This document shows, one piece after another, positions 43,677 through 50,513 of a DNA stretch of 64,000 bases (the stretch's first letter is position 1; each line of letters opens with the position of its first letter). The position numbers and the translations under genes were made by a program. The notes beneath the pieces are model-generated. The model made no database searches. It saw only the letters and a program-made list of their open reading frames with translations, and had not been told where the DNA came from. Origin of the DNA: Nesterenkonia lacusekhoensis (GTDB taxonomy: Bacteria; Actinomycetota; Actinomycetes; Actinomycetales; Micrococcaceae); the NCBI RefSeq assembly GCF_017876395.1, contig NZ_JAGINX010000001.1, positions 372,001-436,000 on the forward strand, given 5' to 3'.

Positions 43677-43946
43677 ATGAGCACCCTCGAACAGCTTGAA
43701 GCCGAAGCCGCAGAGCTGTACCCATACCCGACCGAGATTGACCACCTCTGCCGACAAGTACACGTCCGCGCCCGAACCGTGAGCATCGTGCAGGTAGAAC
43801 AGGCGGCGGCATATGACTACAACCGCCACGGGCAGGACTGTCCGACCCCGTGGGAAGACGCACCGGATTATCTGCGGTCCAGATACCGCGCCTATGCCCG
43901 CGAGCAGTTCCGTGCGGCTGGTTTCTACGTGGAGGGGGAAGCATGA
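43677..43946 (+). CDS. Hypothetical phage protein
   Basis: 89 residues, helical, with AAAYDYNRHGQDCPTPWEDAP and RYRAYAREQFRAAGFYVE. AAGGAGAAAC precedes the ATG. Not recognised. Confidence 0.6.
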   Translation: MSTLEQLEAEAAELYPYPTEIDHLCRQVHVRARTVSIVQVEQAAAYDYNRHGQDCPTPWEDAPDYLRSRYRAYAREQFRAAGFYVEGEA

Positions 43947-44119
43947 ACACGAAGCAGAAGCGCGCCATGCTCGCCGCCATCGAGGAGTTGAATGAGGCCG
44001 CATACCAAGCAGGCCAATCACTCAACACGGACGACGCCTACGACAAGCACCTAGACCAGCACTACGCGCTCGGCGTCGTACACGGCATCATCCGGACCAT
44101 CGAGGAGGAAGCATCGTGA
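43943..44119 (+). CDS. Hypothetical phage protein, 58 aa
   Basis: Helical, MNTKQKRAMLAAIEELNEAA. ATGA overlap with the previous gene and GTGA overlap with the next. Not recognised. Confidence 0.55.
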   Translation: MNTKQKRAMLAAIEELNEAAYQAGQSLNTDDAYDKHLDQHYALGVVHGIIRTIEEEAS

Positions 44120-44313
44120 CGTGCATTGAGCAGCTGAAGAGTATCCGCGCCTCGCTTTCCGACACGTCTCGCGCCGCGTACGAGCTAGACAAGGCCATAG
44201 CCGCCCTCACAGCCGAACAAGGCCAGGGTGGGACAACCACACACGAACGCCCCACGAGGCCCGCAGAAGAGCACACAGCCCCCGTAGACGACGCAAACAA
44301 CTGGGAGGAATAG
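44116..44313 (+). CDS. Hypothetical phage protein, 65 aa
   Basis: Helical N-terminus (IEQLKSIRASLSDTSRAAYE) and a polar tail. GTG start in a GTGA overlap. Not recognised. Confidence 0.5.
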   Translation: MTCIEQLKSIRASLSDTSRAAYELDKAIAALTAEQGQGGTTTHERPTRPAEEHTAPVDDANNWEE

Positions 44314-44316
44314 GCC

Positions 44317-44442
44317 ATGCCGTTGACCCCCGAGGAGCGGCGCAACGACATAGCCGCGTTGAGAGCACTAGACCCACGCAAATGGGCCGACACCATACGA
44401 CACCACCAGCAAGAACTCAGGAAGGAGCAGGAGCAGAAATGA
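44317..44442 (+). CDS. Small phage protein, 41 aa
   Basis: MPLTPEERRNDIAALRAL then a charged helix ending EQEQK. GGGAGGAATAGGCC precedes the ATG. Its end carries the first copy of the GGAGCAGAAATGAGC start motif of the next gene. Confidence 0.5.
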   Translation: MPLTPEERRNDIAALRALDPRKWADTIRHHQQELRKEQEQK

Positions 44443-44906
44443 GCCGGACCACGGAACAGCAACTCGAAGCAGCACGGAAGCGACTCGCACAAGCAGAAGC
44501 CGCATGGGACCGCACCGGACCAGCCACACGAGACCCCGGCGCACTATCCGGCATCAAGGGATACAACGACACCCAAGCGCGCGTCACACACAACATCCGC
44601 AAAGCAAGCAACGCGGCGCGTGAAGCAATCGACGCGCAACGGGAAGTGGAGGCCCTAGAAGCCAAGCTATCCGCGCAGGAACGCAACCAGCGGATACGAG
44701 ACACCGCCGTCACCGAAACACCCATCGAAGACCTCCATCCCGGCGACATCATCCGCTACGAGAAATACGGCAGCCCACGCAACCTCGGCCGCGTCATACG
44801 CAACAACCAGAAGACCATCACCATCGACGCGCCACCCGGATACGACAAACCAAAAATCAACAAGAACCACATCATCGCCACCCACCGACCACAGGAGCAG
44901 AAATGA
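44439..44906 (+). CDS. Phage protein with coiled coil and small beta domain
   Basis: 155 residues. The first 90 are coiled-coil-like (QQLEAARKRLAQAEAAW, EAIDAQREVEALEAKL). The rest (IEDLHPGDIIRYEKYGSPRNLGRVI) looks like a small beta barrel. Ends QEQK, like the gene before. Not recognised. Confidence 0.6.
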   Translation: MSRTTEQQLEAARKRLAQAEAAWDRTGPATRDPGALSGIKGYNDTQARVTHNIRKASNAAREAIDAQREVEALEAKLSAQERNQRIRDTAVTETPIEDLHPGDIIRYEKYGSPRNLGRVIRNNQKTITIDAPPGYDKPKINKNHIIATHRPQEQK

Positions 44907-45253
44907 GCATCGGGCCGAACAAGACCTGCACCCACTGCGGCCGCCACGGATTCATGGGAGCCAGCATCAACGGCAAACCCTACTGCCACGACGACGACCG
45001 GTCATGCTACGTGCTCGTCAGCCAGACCAGCCGCATGACCCCCGAAGAGCGCGACACATACATCAACGGCGACACCGTAGACCGGCTGAACACGTCCATC
45101 CGCGTCTTCTACCGACACGTAGGCGAAGCACTCGACCGGTACGAGCAGGAACGCGGACTGACCGCAGAAGTGCCCCCAGCGGAGGAACTGCCGCCTATGG
45201 ACGACTGGGACCACTTTGCCGCCAGCCAACTCAACGACAAGGAGCAGAAATGA
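44903..45253 (+). CDS. Zinc-site phage protein
   Basis: 116 residues. CTHCGRHGF and YCHDDDRSCY form a likely zinc knuckle at the N-terminus; the remainder is helical and acidic. It starts at the second GGAGCAGAAATGAGC copy and ends KEQK. Not recognised. Confidence 0.55.
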   Translation: MSIGPNKTCTHCGRHGFMGASINGKPYCHDDDRSCYVLVSQTSRMTPEERDTYINGDTVDRLNTSIRVFYRHVGEALDRYEQERGLTAEVPPAEELPPMDDWDHFAASQLNDKEQK

Positions 45254-45684
45254 GCGACGACACCCGCACATTAGCGGAGAAGCTAAAAGAGGAACTAGCC
45301 GCCATGCTGGCCGAGCGTGGCATCACCGAAGACCAACGGCACCAAGAGAACCTTGACCGCGAAATCCAGCGAGTCAAAAACGACCAGGAGCGACCAGCCG
45401 AGGAACGCATCAACGATTTCGAGACAGAGCGCCACGGCAATCTCGACAGCGCGCTACTGAAACACCTTTCCGCAATCATCCGTGAATTCACACAAAACGG
45501 CATCACCGTCATCAGCGAAGAAGAAGAGCAGCTGGCCGATGACTTCGAGCAGGCAGAGCTCGATTACGTGCGCATGTTCGACGTCCACGGCATCGTGACC
45601 GACGACGAGAAGGCCGCGATTGAAGCCCGACGCATCGAGCTATTCGCCCGGCTAGGAAAAATGCTGCCAGGAATCTGGGTCTAG
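45250..45684 (+). CDS. Hypothetical helical phage protein
   Basis: 144 residues, acidic and helical (LAEKLKEELAAMLAERGITE, IEARRIELFARLGKML). It starts at the third start-motif copy. Its first 15 bases (ATGAGCGACGACACC) are identical to those of the next gene. Not recognised. Confidence 0.55.
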   Translation: MSDDTRTLAEKLKEELAAMLAERGITEDQRHQENLDREIQRVKNDQERPAEERINDFETERHGNLDSALLKHLSAIIREFTQNGITVISEEEEQLADDFEQAELDYVRMFDVHGIVTDDEKAAIEARRIELFARLGKMLPGIWV

Positions 45685-45696
45685 AAGGAGCACCCC

Positions 45697-45900
45697 ATGA
45701 GCGACGACACCACGGAAGCACTCAACAGGATCGCGGACGCACTCGAACTACAAGCACTAGTAGCCGCACGAGACAGCGGCAACGCAGAAACCATTATGGA
45801 AAACGACACAGTCCTGATCGGCGATGAAGGAACAAAGAGCCGGTGGATGTACTACACCCACCGCATCGACCAGCTCAGCGGCTACAAGGAGGACAAATGA
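45697..45900 (+). CDS. Hypothetical phage protein, 67 aa
   Basis: MSDDTTEALNRIADALELQALV helix, then ENDTVLIGDEGTKSRWMYY. Start shares 15 bases with the gene before. ATGA overlap with the next gene. Not recognised. Confidence 0.55.
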   Translation: MSDDTTEALNRIADALELQALVAARDSGNAETIMENDTVLIGDEGTKSRWMYYTHRIDQLSGYKEDK

Positions 45901-46091
45901 GTACCAGCTACATCCTTGCCCTGGGAGTTATCTACGCCTTCAGCGCGATTCAGTACCTCCTCGTCGTCCGCCTGGACCGAGAAGTGCAGGAGATGGAGCG
46001 CCACCACCAGCAGGCAATGGGCGAGCTGATCCAAGCCAAAGTCCACCTTGCCAAGGCGACCATCCAAATGAAGAAAGGGGAAGGCGCATGA
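45897..46091 (+). CDS. Small membrane protein with coiled coil, 64 aa
   Basis: One membrane segment (YILALGVIYAFSAIQYLLVV) followed by a cytosolic helix (REVQEMERHHQQAMGELI). Shape resembles spanin or holin accessory proteins, but the gene is in the early region. Unknown function. Confidence 0.55.
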   Translation: MSTSYILALGVIYAFSAIQYLLVVRLDREVQEMERHHQQAMGELIQAKVHLAKATIQMKKGEGA

Positions 46092-46297
46092 CCTACCCGA
46101 AGCCAGAAAATAGCGCTCTTCCCATGCCCAAGCGCGGGAACCTCGACCACTTCGCAGGAGACGCCTGGGAAGCAGCAGAAGCCAGTGTGCCCCAGGGCGA
46201 CTGGGAAGCCATGTTCGAACGCGCCGCACAGCTCGAATACTTCTACATCGGCGCACTCTGGGCACGCACCTACATCAAGGAACAGGAGGACGAATGA
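46088..46297 (+). CDS. Hypothetical phage protein, 69 aa
   Basis: FAGDAWEAAEASVPQGDWEAMFERAAQLEYFY. ATGA overlaps on both sides. Not recognised. Confidence 0.55.
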   Translation: MTYPKPENSALPMPKRGNLDHFAGDAWEAAEASVPQGDWEAMFERAAQLEYFYIGALWARTYIKEQEDE

Positions 46298-46545
46298 CTC
46301 TCATCGATATCTTCATATGGACTATCGGCATCGCGGTCTTCCTGACCATCACAGCCGGACCCCTGGCTGTTCTCTTGGTGTCCGCACACTGCTTCGCGGT
46401 GCGCAACATCGGGGAGGGTGTGATCAGCCTGGTGCTCGGACTACTCCTTTCTTTCGCATACATCATAGGGCTGGCCGAGTTCTCCGAAGCCACAGGGATC
46501 GGCCCCGAATGGATCAAGAAACCCGAATGGGTGGAGGGCGAATGA
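46294..46545 (+). CDS. Small membrane protein, 83 aa
   Basis: Two membrane segments (IDIFIWTIGIAVFLTITAG and VISLVLGLLLSFAYIIGLA), then a short polar tail. Unknown function; sits just before RusA. Confidence 0.55.
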   Translation: MTLIDIFIWTIGIAVFLTITAGPLAVLLVSAHCFAVRNIGEGVISLVLGLLLSFAYIIGLAEFSEATGIGPEWIKKPEWVEGE

Positions 46546-46895
46546 CCATGATCGAAATCGTCATCCCTGGTAAGCCTATCGGCAAAGGTCGGCCACGGTT
46601 CACCCGCTCAGGTCGCACCTACACACCCCAAGACACGCGCGACCATGAAGCGCTCATCGCCTGGCACGCCAAAGCAGCAATGAACCGGCGCGAACCACTC
46701 GACGGGCCGGTAGAAGCACGGTTCCTATTCGTGCTCCCCGACCGACGCAGAAGAGACATCGACAACCTCATCAAACTCGCCGCCGACGCACTCAACGGCA
46801 TCGCCTACCACGACGACACACAGATTCACCGAATCGAGGCGACCAAACACGTCACCAGCGAACCGCACACAGAAATCATCATCACACCCATGTGA
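46542..46895 (+). CDS. RusA-family Holliday junction resolvase
   Basis: 117 residues. Resolves four-way junctions made in phage recombination. IPGKPIGKGRPRFTR at the start and DIDNLIKLAADALNGIAYHDDTQI with the catalytic aspartates. The later start at 46548 is also possible. Forms part of the exonuclease/SSB recombination set. Confidence 0.9.
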   Translation: MTMIEIVIPGKPIGKGRPRFTRSGRTYTPQDTRDHEALIAWHAKAAMNRREPLDGPVEARFLFVLPDRRRRDIDNLIKLAADALNGIAYHDDTQIHRIEATKHVTSEPHTEIIITPM

Positions 46896-46917
46896 CACCC
46901 GCTGTGACCACACACCG

Positions 46918-46942
46918 AGCACCCCACGGAGGGTGCTTTTTT
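46918..46942 (+). terminator. Terminator after RusA
   Basis: AGCACCC-CACGGA-GGGTGCT then six T. Followed by AATACCCAAAAGGAGGA leading to the next start, the same cassette as at 47.4 kb. Confidence 0.8.
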
Positions 46943-46963
46943 AATACCCAAAAGGAGGATGAA

Positions 46964-47194
46964 GTGAGCGCACCGTTCTGGCTAGGAATGCTGACAATGC
47001 TTGCACTACAAGTGACCCTCGTAGTCCTGATTATCCTGCTCAACTGGGCAACTCAGAGGGTCGCCTATCAATGCGGAGACTGCGGTTTCAAAACGCAAGG
47101 ATTCGGATTCCACGAGCGACTCGTAACGCCGAAGTGGAAGGCCAAGCTGCAGCTTCAATGGCATCAACTGACAGCCCACAGGAGGATGAAGTGA
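46964..47194 (+). CDS. Small membrane protein with zinc pair, 76 aa
   Basis: N-terminal membrane helix (MLTMLALQVTLVVLIILL) followed by YQCGDCGFKTQGFGFHERL. GTG start after AAGGAGGA. Unknown function. Confidence 0.5.
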   Translation: MSAPFWLGMLTMLALQVTLVVLIILLNWATQRVAYQCGDCGFKTQGFGFHERLVTPKWKAKLQLQWHQLTAHRRMK

Positions 47195-47397
47195 GTGGAC
47201 ACGTGAAGCCCCGAACCTGCTGTGAGACCCACTCAGACAACTGCCGATTCGGGCGAATGCACGACTGGTCAGGACCGTTCCTGCTAGATCAAGGCAGGCC
47301 CGTAAACGGACAGATCTGGTCTCATGACGAAGACCTACACTGCGCCACTTGCGGAGGCGTCTGCACGGCAGGCAGGGAGGACGCCGACGATGAGTGA
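47191..47397 (+). CDS. Small Cys/His-rich phage protein, 68 aa
   Basis: CCETHSDNCRFGRMHDW and LHCATCGGVCTAG suggest one or two zinc sites. GTG start in a GTGA overlap. Unknown function. Confidence 0.5.
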   Translation: MSGHVKPRTCCETHSDNCRFGRMHDWSGPFLLDQGRPVNGQIWSHDEDLHCATCGGVCTAGREDADDE

Positions 47398-47410
47398 CCC
47401 GTCCACCCCA

Positions 47411-47447
47411 GCCCCTGGAAGCGCCACACAAGCGCACAGGGGCACTT
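47411..47447 (+). terminator. Hairpin in a terminator/ribosome-site cassette
   Basis: GCCCCTG (47411-47417) and CAGGGGC (47437-47443) with inner GCGC/GCGC, then ACTTCTATACCCAAAAGGAG before the next start. Confidence 0.55.
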
Positions 47448-47468
47448 CTATACCCAAAAGGAGAAACA

Positions 47469-47726
47469 ATGACAACACGTGAACAGCGACGCCAGTGCAT
47501 CAACAACCACCGCGACGAAATCAACCAGGAATATGGGCCCCTCGCAGTCCTCGTCTTCGCGAACTTCTTCTTCACTCTCGTCGCACTCATCGCCTGGGGA
47601 TTCGGCGCACCCAACATGCACTGGGCCACTCTCGTCCTCGCCGCACTCACCGCATACCTGTTCTACACCTTCAAGAAACGAGTGCGCGAATACGCAGACC
47701 AGCGAATCCAGGAAGGCGACCAGTGA
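47469..47726 (+). CDS. Small membrane protein, 85 aa
   Basis: Two membrane segments (LAVLVFANFFFTLVALIAWG and WATLVLAALTAYLFYTF) between polar ends. AAGGAGAAAC precedes the ATG. Unknown function. Confidence 0.55.
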   Translation: MTTREQRRQCINNHRDEINQEYGPLAVLVFANFFFTLVALIAWGFGAPNMHWATLVLAALTAYLFYTFKKRVREYADQRIQEGDQ

Positions 47727-47803
47727 GCAGCATCCTCGCCGCACTCGCACTCGTAGCAGCACTATGGGCCATCGCCACACTCACACCAGAGGAGAACAAA
47801 TGA
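47723..47803 (+). CDS. Very small membrane peptide, 26 aa
   Basis: SSILAALALVAALWAIATL is one membrane helix, then TPEENK. GTGA overlap with the previous gene and ATGA overlap with the next, as for the other translated small genes here. Confidence 0.4.
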   Translation: MSSILAALALVAALWAIATLTPEENK

Positions 47804-48393
47804 ACCCAGAACCAGGGATCTGCACCGTCAACACCTGCGACACCCCAACGCAGGAATACCTCTGCCACCACTGCACCAACGAACTACAAGAAGCCTGGAA
47901 CCAAATCCCACCACTCATCCCGGTCCTCGAAGACATCAGCCGAGGACAAGACACCGCATTCAGCCTCCCCAACGCCGAGAAACGAGGCGGCAGCACCACC
48001 GGCAGCAAGCCACCCATGAACCTGTCCGCCTACCAGCTCGCCCTCAACCTCTCACAAGCACTCATCTTCACCCCGCAGGAATACGCACAACACCAAGACG
48101 CATGGCGATCACACACCCAAATCCTCCAATGGGTCCACGACGCCGACCTCATGGTCAACGGCGAAACCGAGGCAGGGAACAGTGAGGAATACAACAAGCT
48201 GCGAGTCAAAGCGGTAGGACTCGAAACAGAGAAGAAGCCCCAAGAGATCGTTGATTACCTCCAAGACCACGCAGGAATCACCGACCTAACCGCCGACGCA
48301 ATCCGGCAATGGAAGACACGAGGCAACATCACCGCCTACACCATCAAAGAAATTTGGCTCCACTACGACAAGAAACGAAAACCTGTGGTATAG
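47800..48393 (+). CDS. Zinc-finger phage protein with helix-turn-helix-like end
   Basis: 197 residues. CTVNTCDTPTQEYLCHHC at the N-terminus forms a zinc site; the C-terminal 60 residues (QEIVDYLQDHAGITDLTADAIRQW, ITAYTIKEIWLHYD) look like a winged helix. Last early gene before the tRNA-like region and late module, so a late-gene regulator is possible but unproven. Confidence 0.55.
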   Translation: MNPEPGICTVNTCDTPTQEYLCHHCTNELQEAWNQIPPLIPVLEDISRGQDTAFSLPNAEKRGGSTTGSKPPMNLSAYQLALNLSQALIFTPQEYAQHQDAWRSHTQILQWVHDADLMVNGETEAGNSEEYNKLRVKAVGLETEKKPQEIVDYLQDHAGITDLTADAIRQWKTRGNITAYTIKEIWLHYDKKRKPVV

Positions 48394-48394
48394 T
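48365..48394 (+). promoter_or_regulatory. Candidate promoter for a short RNA or the tRNA-like region
   Basis: ACGACA (48365-48370), 18-base spacer, TATAGT (48389-48394), overlapping the end of the preceding gene. A strong terminator lies only about 75 bases downstream, so this could drive a short RNA. Confidence 0.4.
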
Positions 48395-48441
48395 TGTGAC
48401 ATCCGGGCGATACAGTCGTATCCAACTCCGGTTCTAGCTGG

Positions 48442-48473
48442 CCACCGTCCCACGAGGACTGGTGGTCTTTTTT
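48442..48473 (+). terminator. Strong terminator at the end of the early region
   Basis: CCACC-GTCC, loop CACGA, GGAC-T-GGTGG, then TC and six T. Confidence 0.85.
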
Positions 48474-48569
48474 ATGCGCGCTGTCGTGGTGGTCAGCTGT
48501 GCTTGTTCTCTCCTCTCGCGTGTGCCCCAGACGGCGACTCATCTAGTCTCCTGGGGCACACGCCCCCAA

Positions 48570-48650
48570 CCTTCTGACTGCGCACGGCGCGCGCCCAGCA
48601 AACATAAGAACCGCTGGGAAGTGCACCGGGTTCGACTCCCGGCAGAAGGG
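48570..48650 (+). tRNA. tRNA-like element 1 (anticodon not assignable)
   Basis: Acceptor CCTTCTG pairs fully with CAGAAGG, and the T-arm CCGGG-TTCGACT-CCCGG joins it directly. The middle is odd: a GC-only D-like arm with a very short loop, no U8, and a stem CCCAGC/GCTGGG closing a 13-base loop instead of 7. Could be a decayed tRNA or a tRNA mimic. Confidence 0.4.
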
Positions 48651-49015
48651 CTGCAACTTAGGATGGTTGCACCCATAACTGAATAAATCAGCCTCGCCCG
48701 TTGACGCCCCGGCTATCACGGGGACAGTGCGCCCATGTCGCACGCGCCGACGAGCAGGCTGCGGCAAGGTCACCCTATCGGTGCGCTAAGCCGCGTTAAA
48801 ACACCCGCGCAGGCCACAACACCAACGACCGCGGGTCACTCCTCCCAGGGCGTCACGTTGGGCGGTGCTGCCACCGCACCCCTTAAGTGGGTCCAACGCC
48901 ACTGCCTGGGAATTATGGTAAGGCCGGGCACAGTCACCCCAGGGGAGACGAGGATGCCGTCTTAGGCCAACCCTAGTTCGCCGTGGTCCCTGCTGGGATT
49001 CGCGGCGCATATATC

Positions 49016-49125
49016 GGCAGGGTGAAGGCGTGTCAGAGCGGACAAATGAGCGACACGGGTCGCGCCGTGATTGCACCCAGTGCCACTGGGTCGCGGGTTC
49101 GAATCCCGCCGCCGCTCGCCCTGCC
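49016..49125 (+). tRNA. tRNA-like element 2 (Ser-like)
   Basis: GCGTGTCAGAGCGG aligns with the host tRNA-Ser D-arm (ACGTGTCCGAGCGG). Then CACGG/CCGTG with a 6-base loop, a long variable stem ACCCAGT/ACTGGGT, and a T-arm GCGGG-TTCGAAT-CCCGC. The acceptor GGCG/CGCC is short and is extended by GGCAGGG (49016-49022) with CCCTGCC (49119-49125) across an internal loop. Not a standard tRNA. Confidence 0.4.
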
Positions 49126-49224
49126 GAGCGCTTGACTGGAATCGCGCCCGACAAGATGACAGCTCATCTTCCCAGCCGCCCAAGAAGCGACGGGATAGGC
49201 AACGCGAGTCCACCAGACGTGGTG

Positions 49225-49248
49225 CCGGGTTCAACTCCCGGAAGCGTG
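49225..49248 (+). ncRNA. tRNA-like element 3 (T-arm only recognisable)
   Basis: T-arm CCGGG-TTCAACT-CCCGG followed by AAGCGTG. A possible partner AGCGCTT lies 94 bases before the T-arm (49127-49133), giving a structure of about 120 bases with an extra perfect hairpin AAGATGA-CAGC-TCATCTT. No anticodon arm can be assigned. Confidence 0.3.
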
Positions 49249-49295
49249 CTATGGCCCGTCCGCTTCTCCAGGCTGAGACGCGGGCGGGTTCTCAA

Positions 49296-49369
49296 TGGGC
49301 ATTCGTCTAGTGGTAAGACAGCGGCTTCCAAACCCGCCAACTGGGGTTCGATTCCTCAATGCTCAGCCA
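49296..49369 (+). tRNA. tRNA-Trp (anticodon CCA), phage-encoded
   Basis: Acceptor TGGGCAT/ATGCTCA (one G-T), D-arm GTCT/AGAC, anticodon arm GCGGC-TTCCAAA-CCCGC with a C-C mismatch next to the loop, T-arm TGGGG-TTCGATT-CCTCA, discriminator G and encoded CCA. The anticodon reads CCA in a 7-base loop; a Gly(TCC) reading would need a shifted loop and is less likely. Confidence 0.7.
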
Positions 49370-49389
49370 AGCGCAGGGAAGTCCCAGTG

Positions 49390-49425
49390 GCGCATAACCC
49401 GCACGCCGATGAACGTGCGGTGCGC
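49390..49425. repeat. Nested hairpin in the tRNA-like region
   Basis: GCGCA/TGCGC outside, CGCACG/CGTGCG inside, 8-base loop CCGATGAA. Unknown function. Confidence 0.45.
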
Positions 49426-49545
49426 TTGCACGGTAGCCAAAGCCTGACGAGGCAAGCCCGGATCATGACCGGGAAGCGCACGACGCCAACACCCCGGAGC
49501 CGTCCCTGTAACGCTCAGGCGTCGATCAAACGGCCGGGGTTACGC

Positions 49546-49618
49546 GGTGCCTTAGCTCATCAGGTAGAGCGGCTGAGTGAAGATCATCAGGCGCGTGGTT
49601 CAAGTCCACGAGGCACCA
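49546..49618 (+). tRNA. tRNA-Phe (anticodon GAA), phage-encoded
   Basis: Acceptor GGTGCCT/AGGCACC perfect, D-arm GCTC/GAGC, anticodon arm GCTGA-GTGAAGA-TCATC with one C-T mismatch, T-arm CGTGG-TTCAAGT-CCACG perfect. CCA not encoded. Loop gives GAA. Confidence 0.7.
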
Positions 49619-49770
49619 CAATGACCGGGCTGGCCTCTCCAAGTGAAGCTCAAATAGCGTCAGGGCCAGCGAGTGCACCGCCACCCTGTTAGCCGGTCCC
49701 TTCTTCTGAACAAGGGAGACGCCCATGCACGTATGCGACGCGCGAGGATGAGCGAAAAGGGGGGCGCACA

Positions 49771-49905
49771 ATGAGCGGCCAGCACCAAACCTACTGCGGG
49801 GCACCTGTTTGCTGCGGAGGCACCGTCTACCCAGAGTGCCAGCACTACTACGAGGGCGAAGACCCAGGCCAAGACACGGGCACCCATAAAGGCCCCACCC
49901 AATAG
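49771..49905 (+). CDS. Small Cys-rich phage protein, 44 aa
   Basis: YCGAPVCCGGTVYPECQHYY could bind zinc; the tail is polar. It lies between the tRNA-like region and the HNH gene. Unknown function. Confidence 0.45.
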   Translation: MSGQHQTYCGAPVCCGGTVYPECQHYYEGEDPGQDTGTHKGPTQ

Positions 49906-49944
49906 GGGCAACACCACCACCCCCTAACCCGGAGCCAAACCCGC

Positions 49945-50343
49945 ATGACCGCACGCGTATGCAGCACACCAGGCTGCCCCAACCTGCTACCCAAAGACGG
50001 GGGCAACCAGGGGAAGGCAGGCCGGTGCCCAACATGCAGGGCCAAAGCGGACAGGGACCGGCGACCGGACGGCAACCCATACAGCACCACAGGACACAAG
50101 CAGTTCCGTGAAGCGGTCCTAGCCAAAGACCCTGTATGCGTCCTATGCCGAGCCACCAGGGCTACCGTAGCCGACCACTATCCCACCGAGCGCCGAGACC
50201 TAGTAGACCAAGGACTCAACCCGAACGATCCAACGTTCGGTCGTGGACTTTGCGTTACTTGTCACAACAGCAAGACAGCAAGAACATTCGGCTTCGGTGG
50301 CTCACACTACAAAATGCGAGCAAACCCCGAGCAAATTTCGTGA
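49945..50343 (+). CDS. HNH endonuclease next to terminase
   Basis: 132 residues. Two zinc pairs (CSTPGCPN, CPTCRAK; later CVLC and CVTCHNSK) frame the HNH core VADHYPTERRDLVDQ and RGLCVTCHNSKTAR. In many cos phages an HNH protein beside the terminase is needed for DNA packaging cleavage, so this one is probably part of the packaging machine rather than a homing enzyme. Confidence 0.85.
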   Translation: MTARVCSTPGCPNLLPKDGGNQGKAGRCPTCRAKADRDRRPDGNPYSTTGHKQFREAVLAKDPVCVLCRATRATVADHYPTERRDLVDQGLNPNDPTFGRGLCVTCHNSKTARTFGFGGSHYKMRANPEQIS

Positions 50344-50513
50344 GCAAAAAATAGGGCCGCAAAATTTGCGAGCCCAAACAAAACGGCGGGGGATACCCCC
50401 TGTTTGCGATAGCAACCCTAGCCGCCGGGTAGGGATCTCTATGGTCCGGAGGGTTCAAACATTTTGCGGCTTGCCGTTTGCAAACGCCGATTCAGCGCCG
50501 AAAGGGTGATTTT
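50344..50513. other. Candidate packaging (cos/pac) region
   Basis: Non-coding, between HNH and terminase small subunit. Repeated AAATTTGCGAG, TGTTTGCGATAGCAA, ATTTTGCGGC and CGTTTGCAAACG words, and GGGGG-ATA-CCCCC (50388-50400). Such repeats beside terminase genes often mark the site bound and cut by terminase; the cut itself cannot be placed. Confidence 0.45.

Larger units (their letters stand above)
48474..49770. other. 1.3-kb non-coding region with tRNAs and tRNA-like structures
   Basis: No convincing protein gene. Five T-loop-type stretches (GGTTCGA or GGTTCAA) occur on plus, at about 48,629, 49,097, 49,229, 49,346 and 49,598. Two belong to near-canonical tRNAs (Trp, Phe). Many hairpins lie between them, including TGTGCCCCAG/CTGGGGCACA (48521-48560). 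A three-way structure near 48,857-48,898 has a stem GTTGG/CCAAC holding GCGGTG-CTGC-CACCGC and ACCC-CTTAAGT-GGGT; the last has the shape of a Leu(TAA) anticodon loop, but no T-arm is found. The area looks like an array of decayed or unusual tRNAs. Confidence 0.6.

Noticed and set aside
48978-49692. Open frames across the tRNA-like region
   Set aside because: Arg/Pro/Ser-rich translations without ribosome sites, crossing clear tRNA genes.
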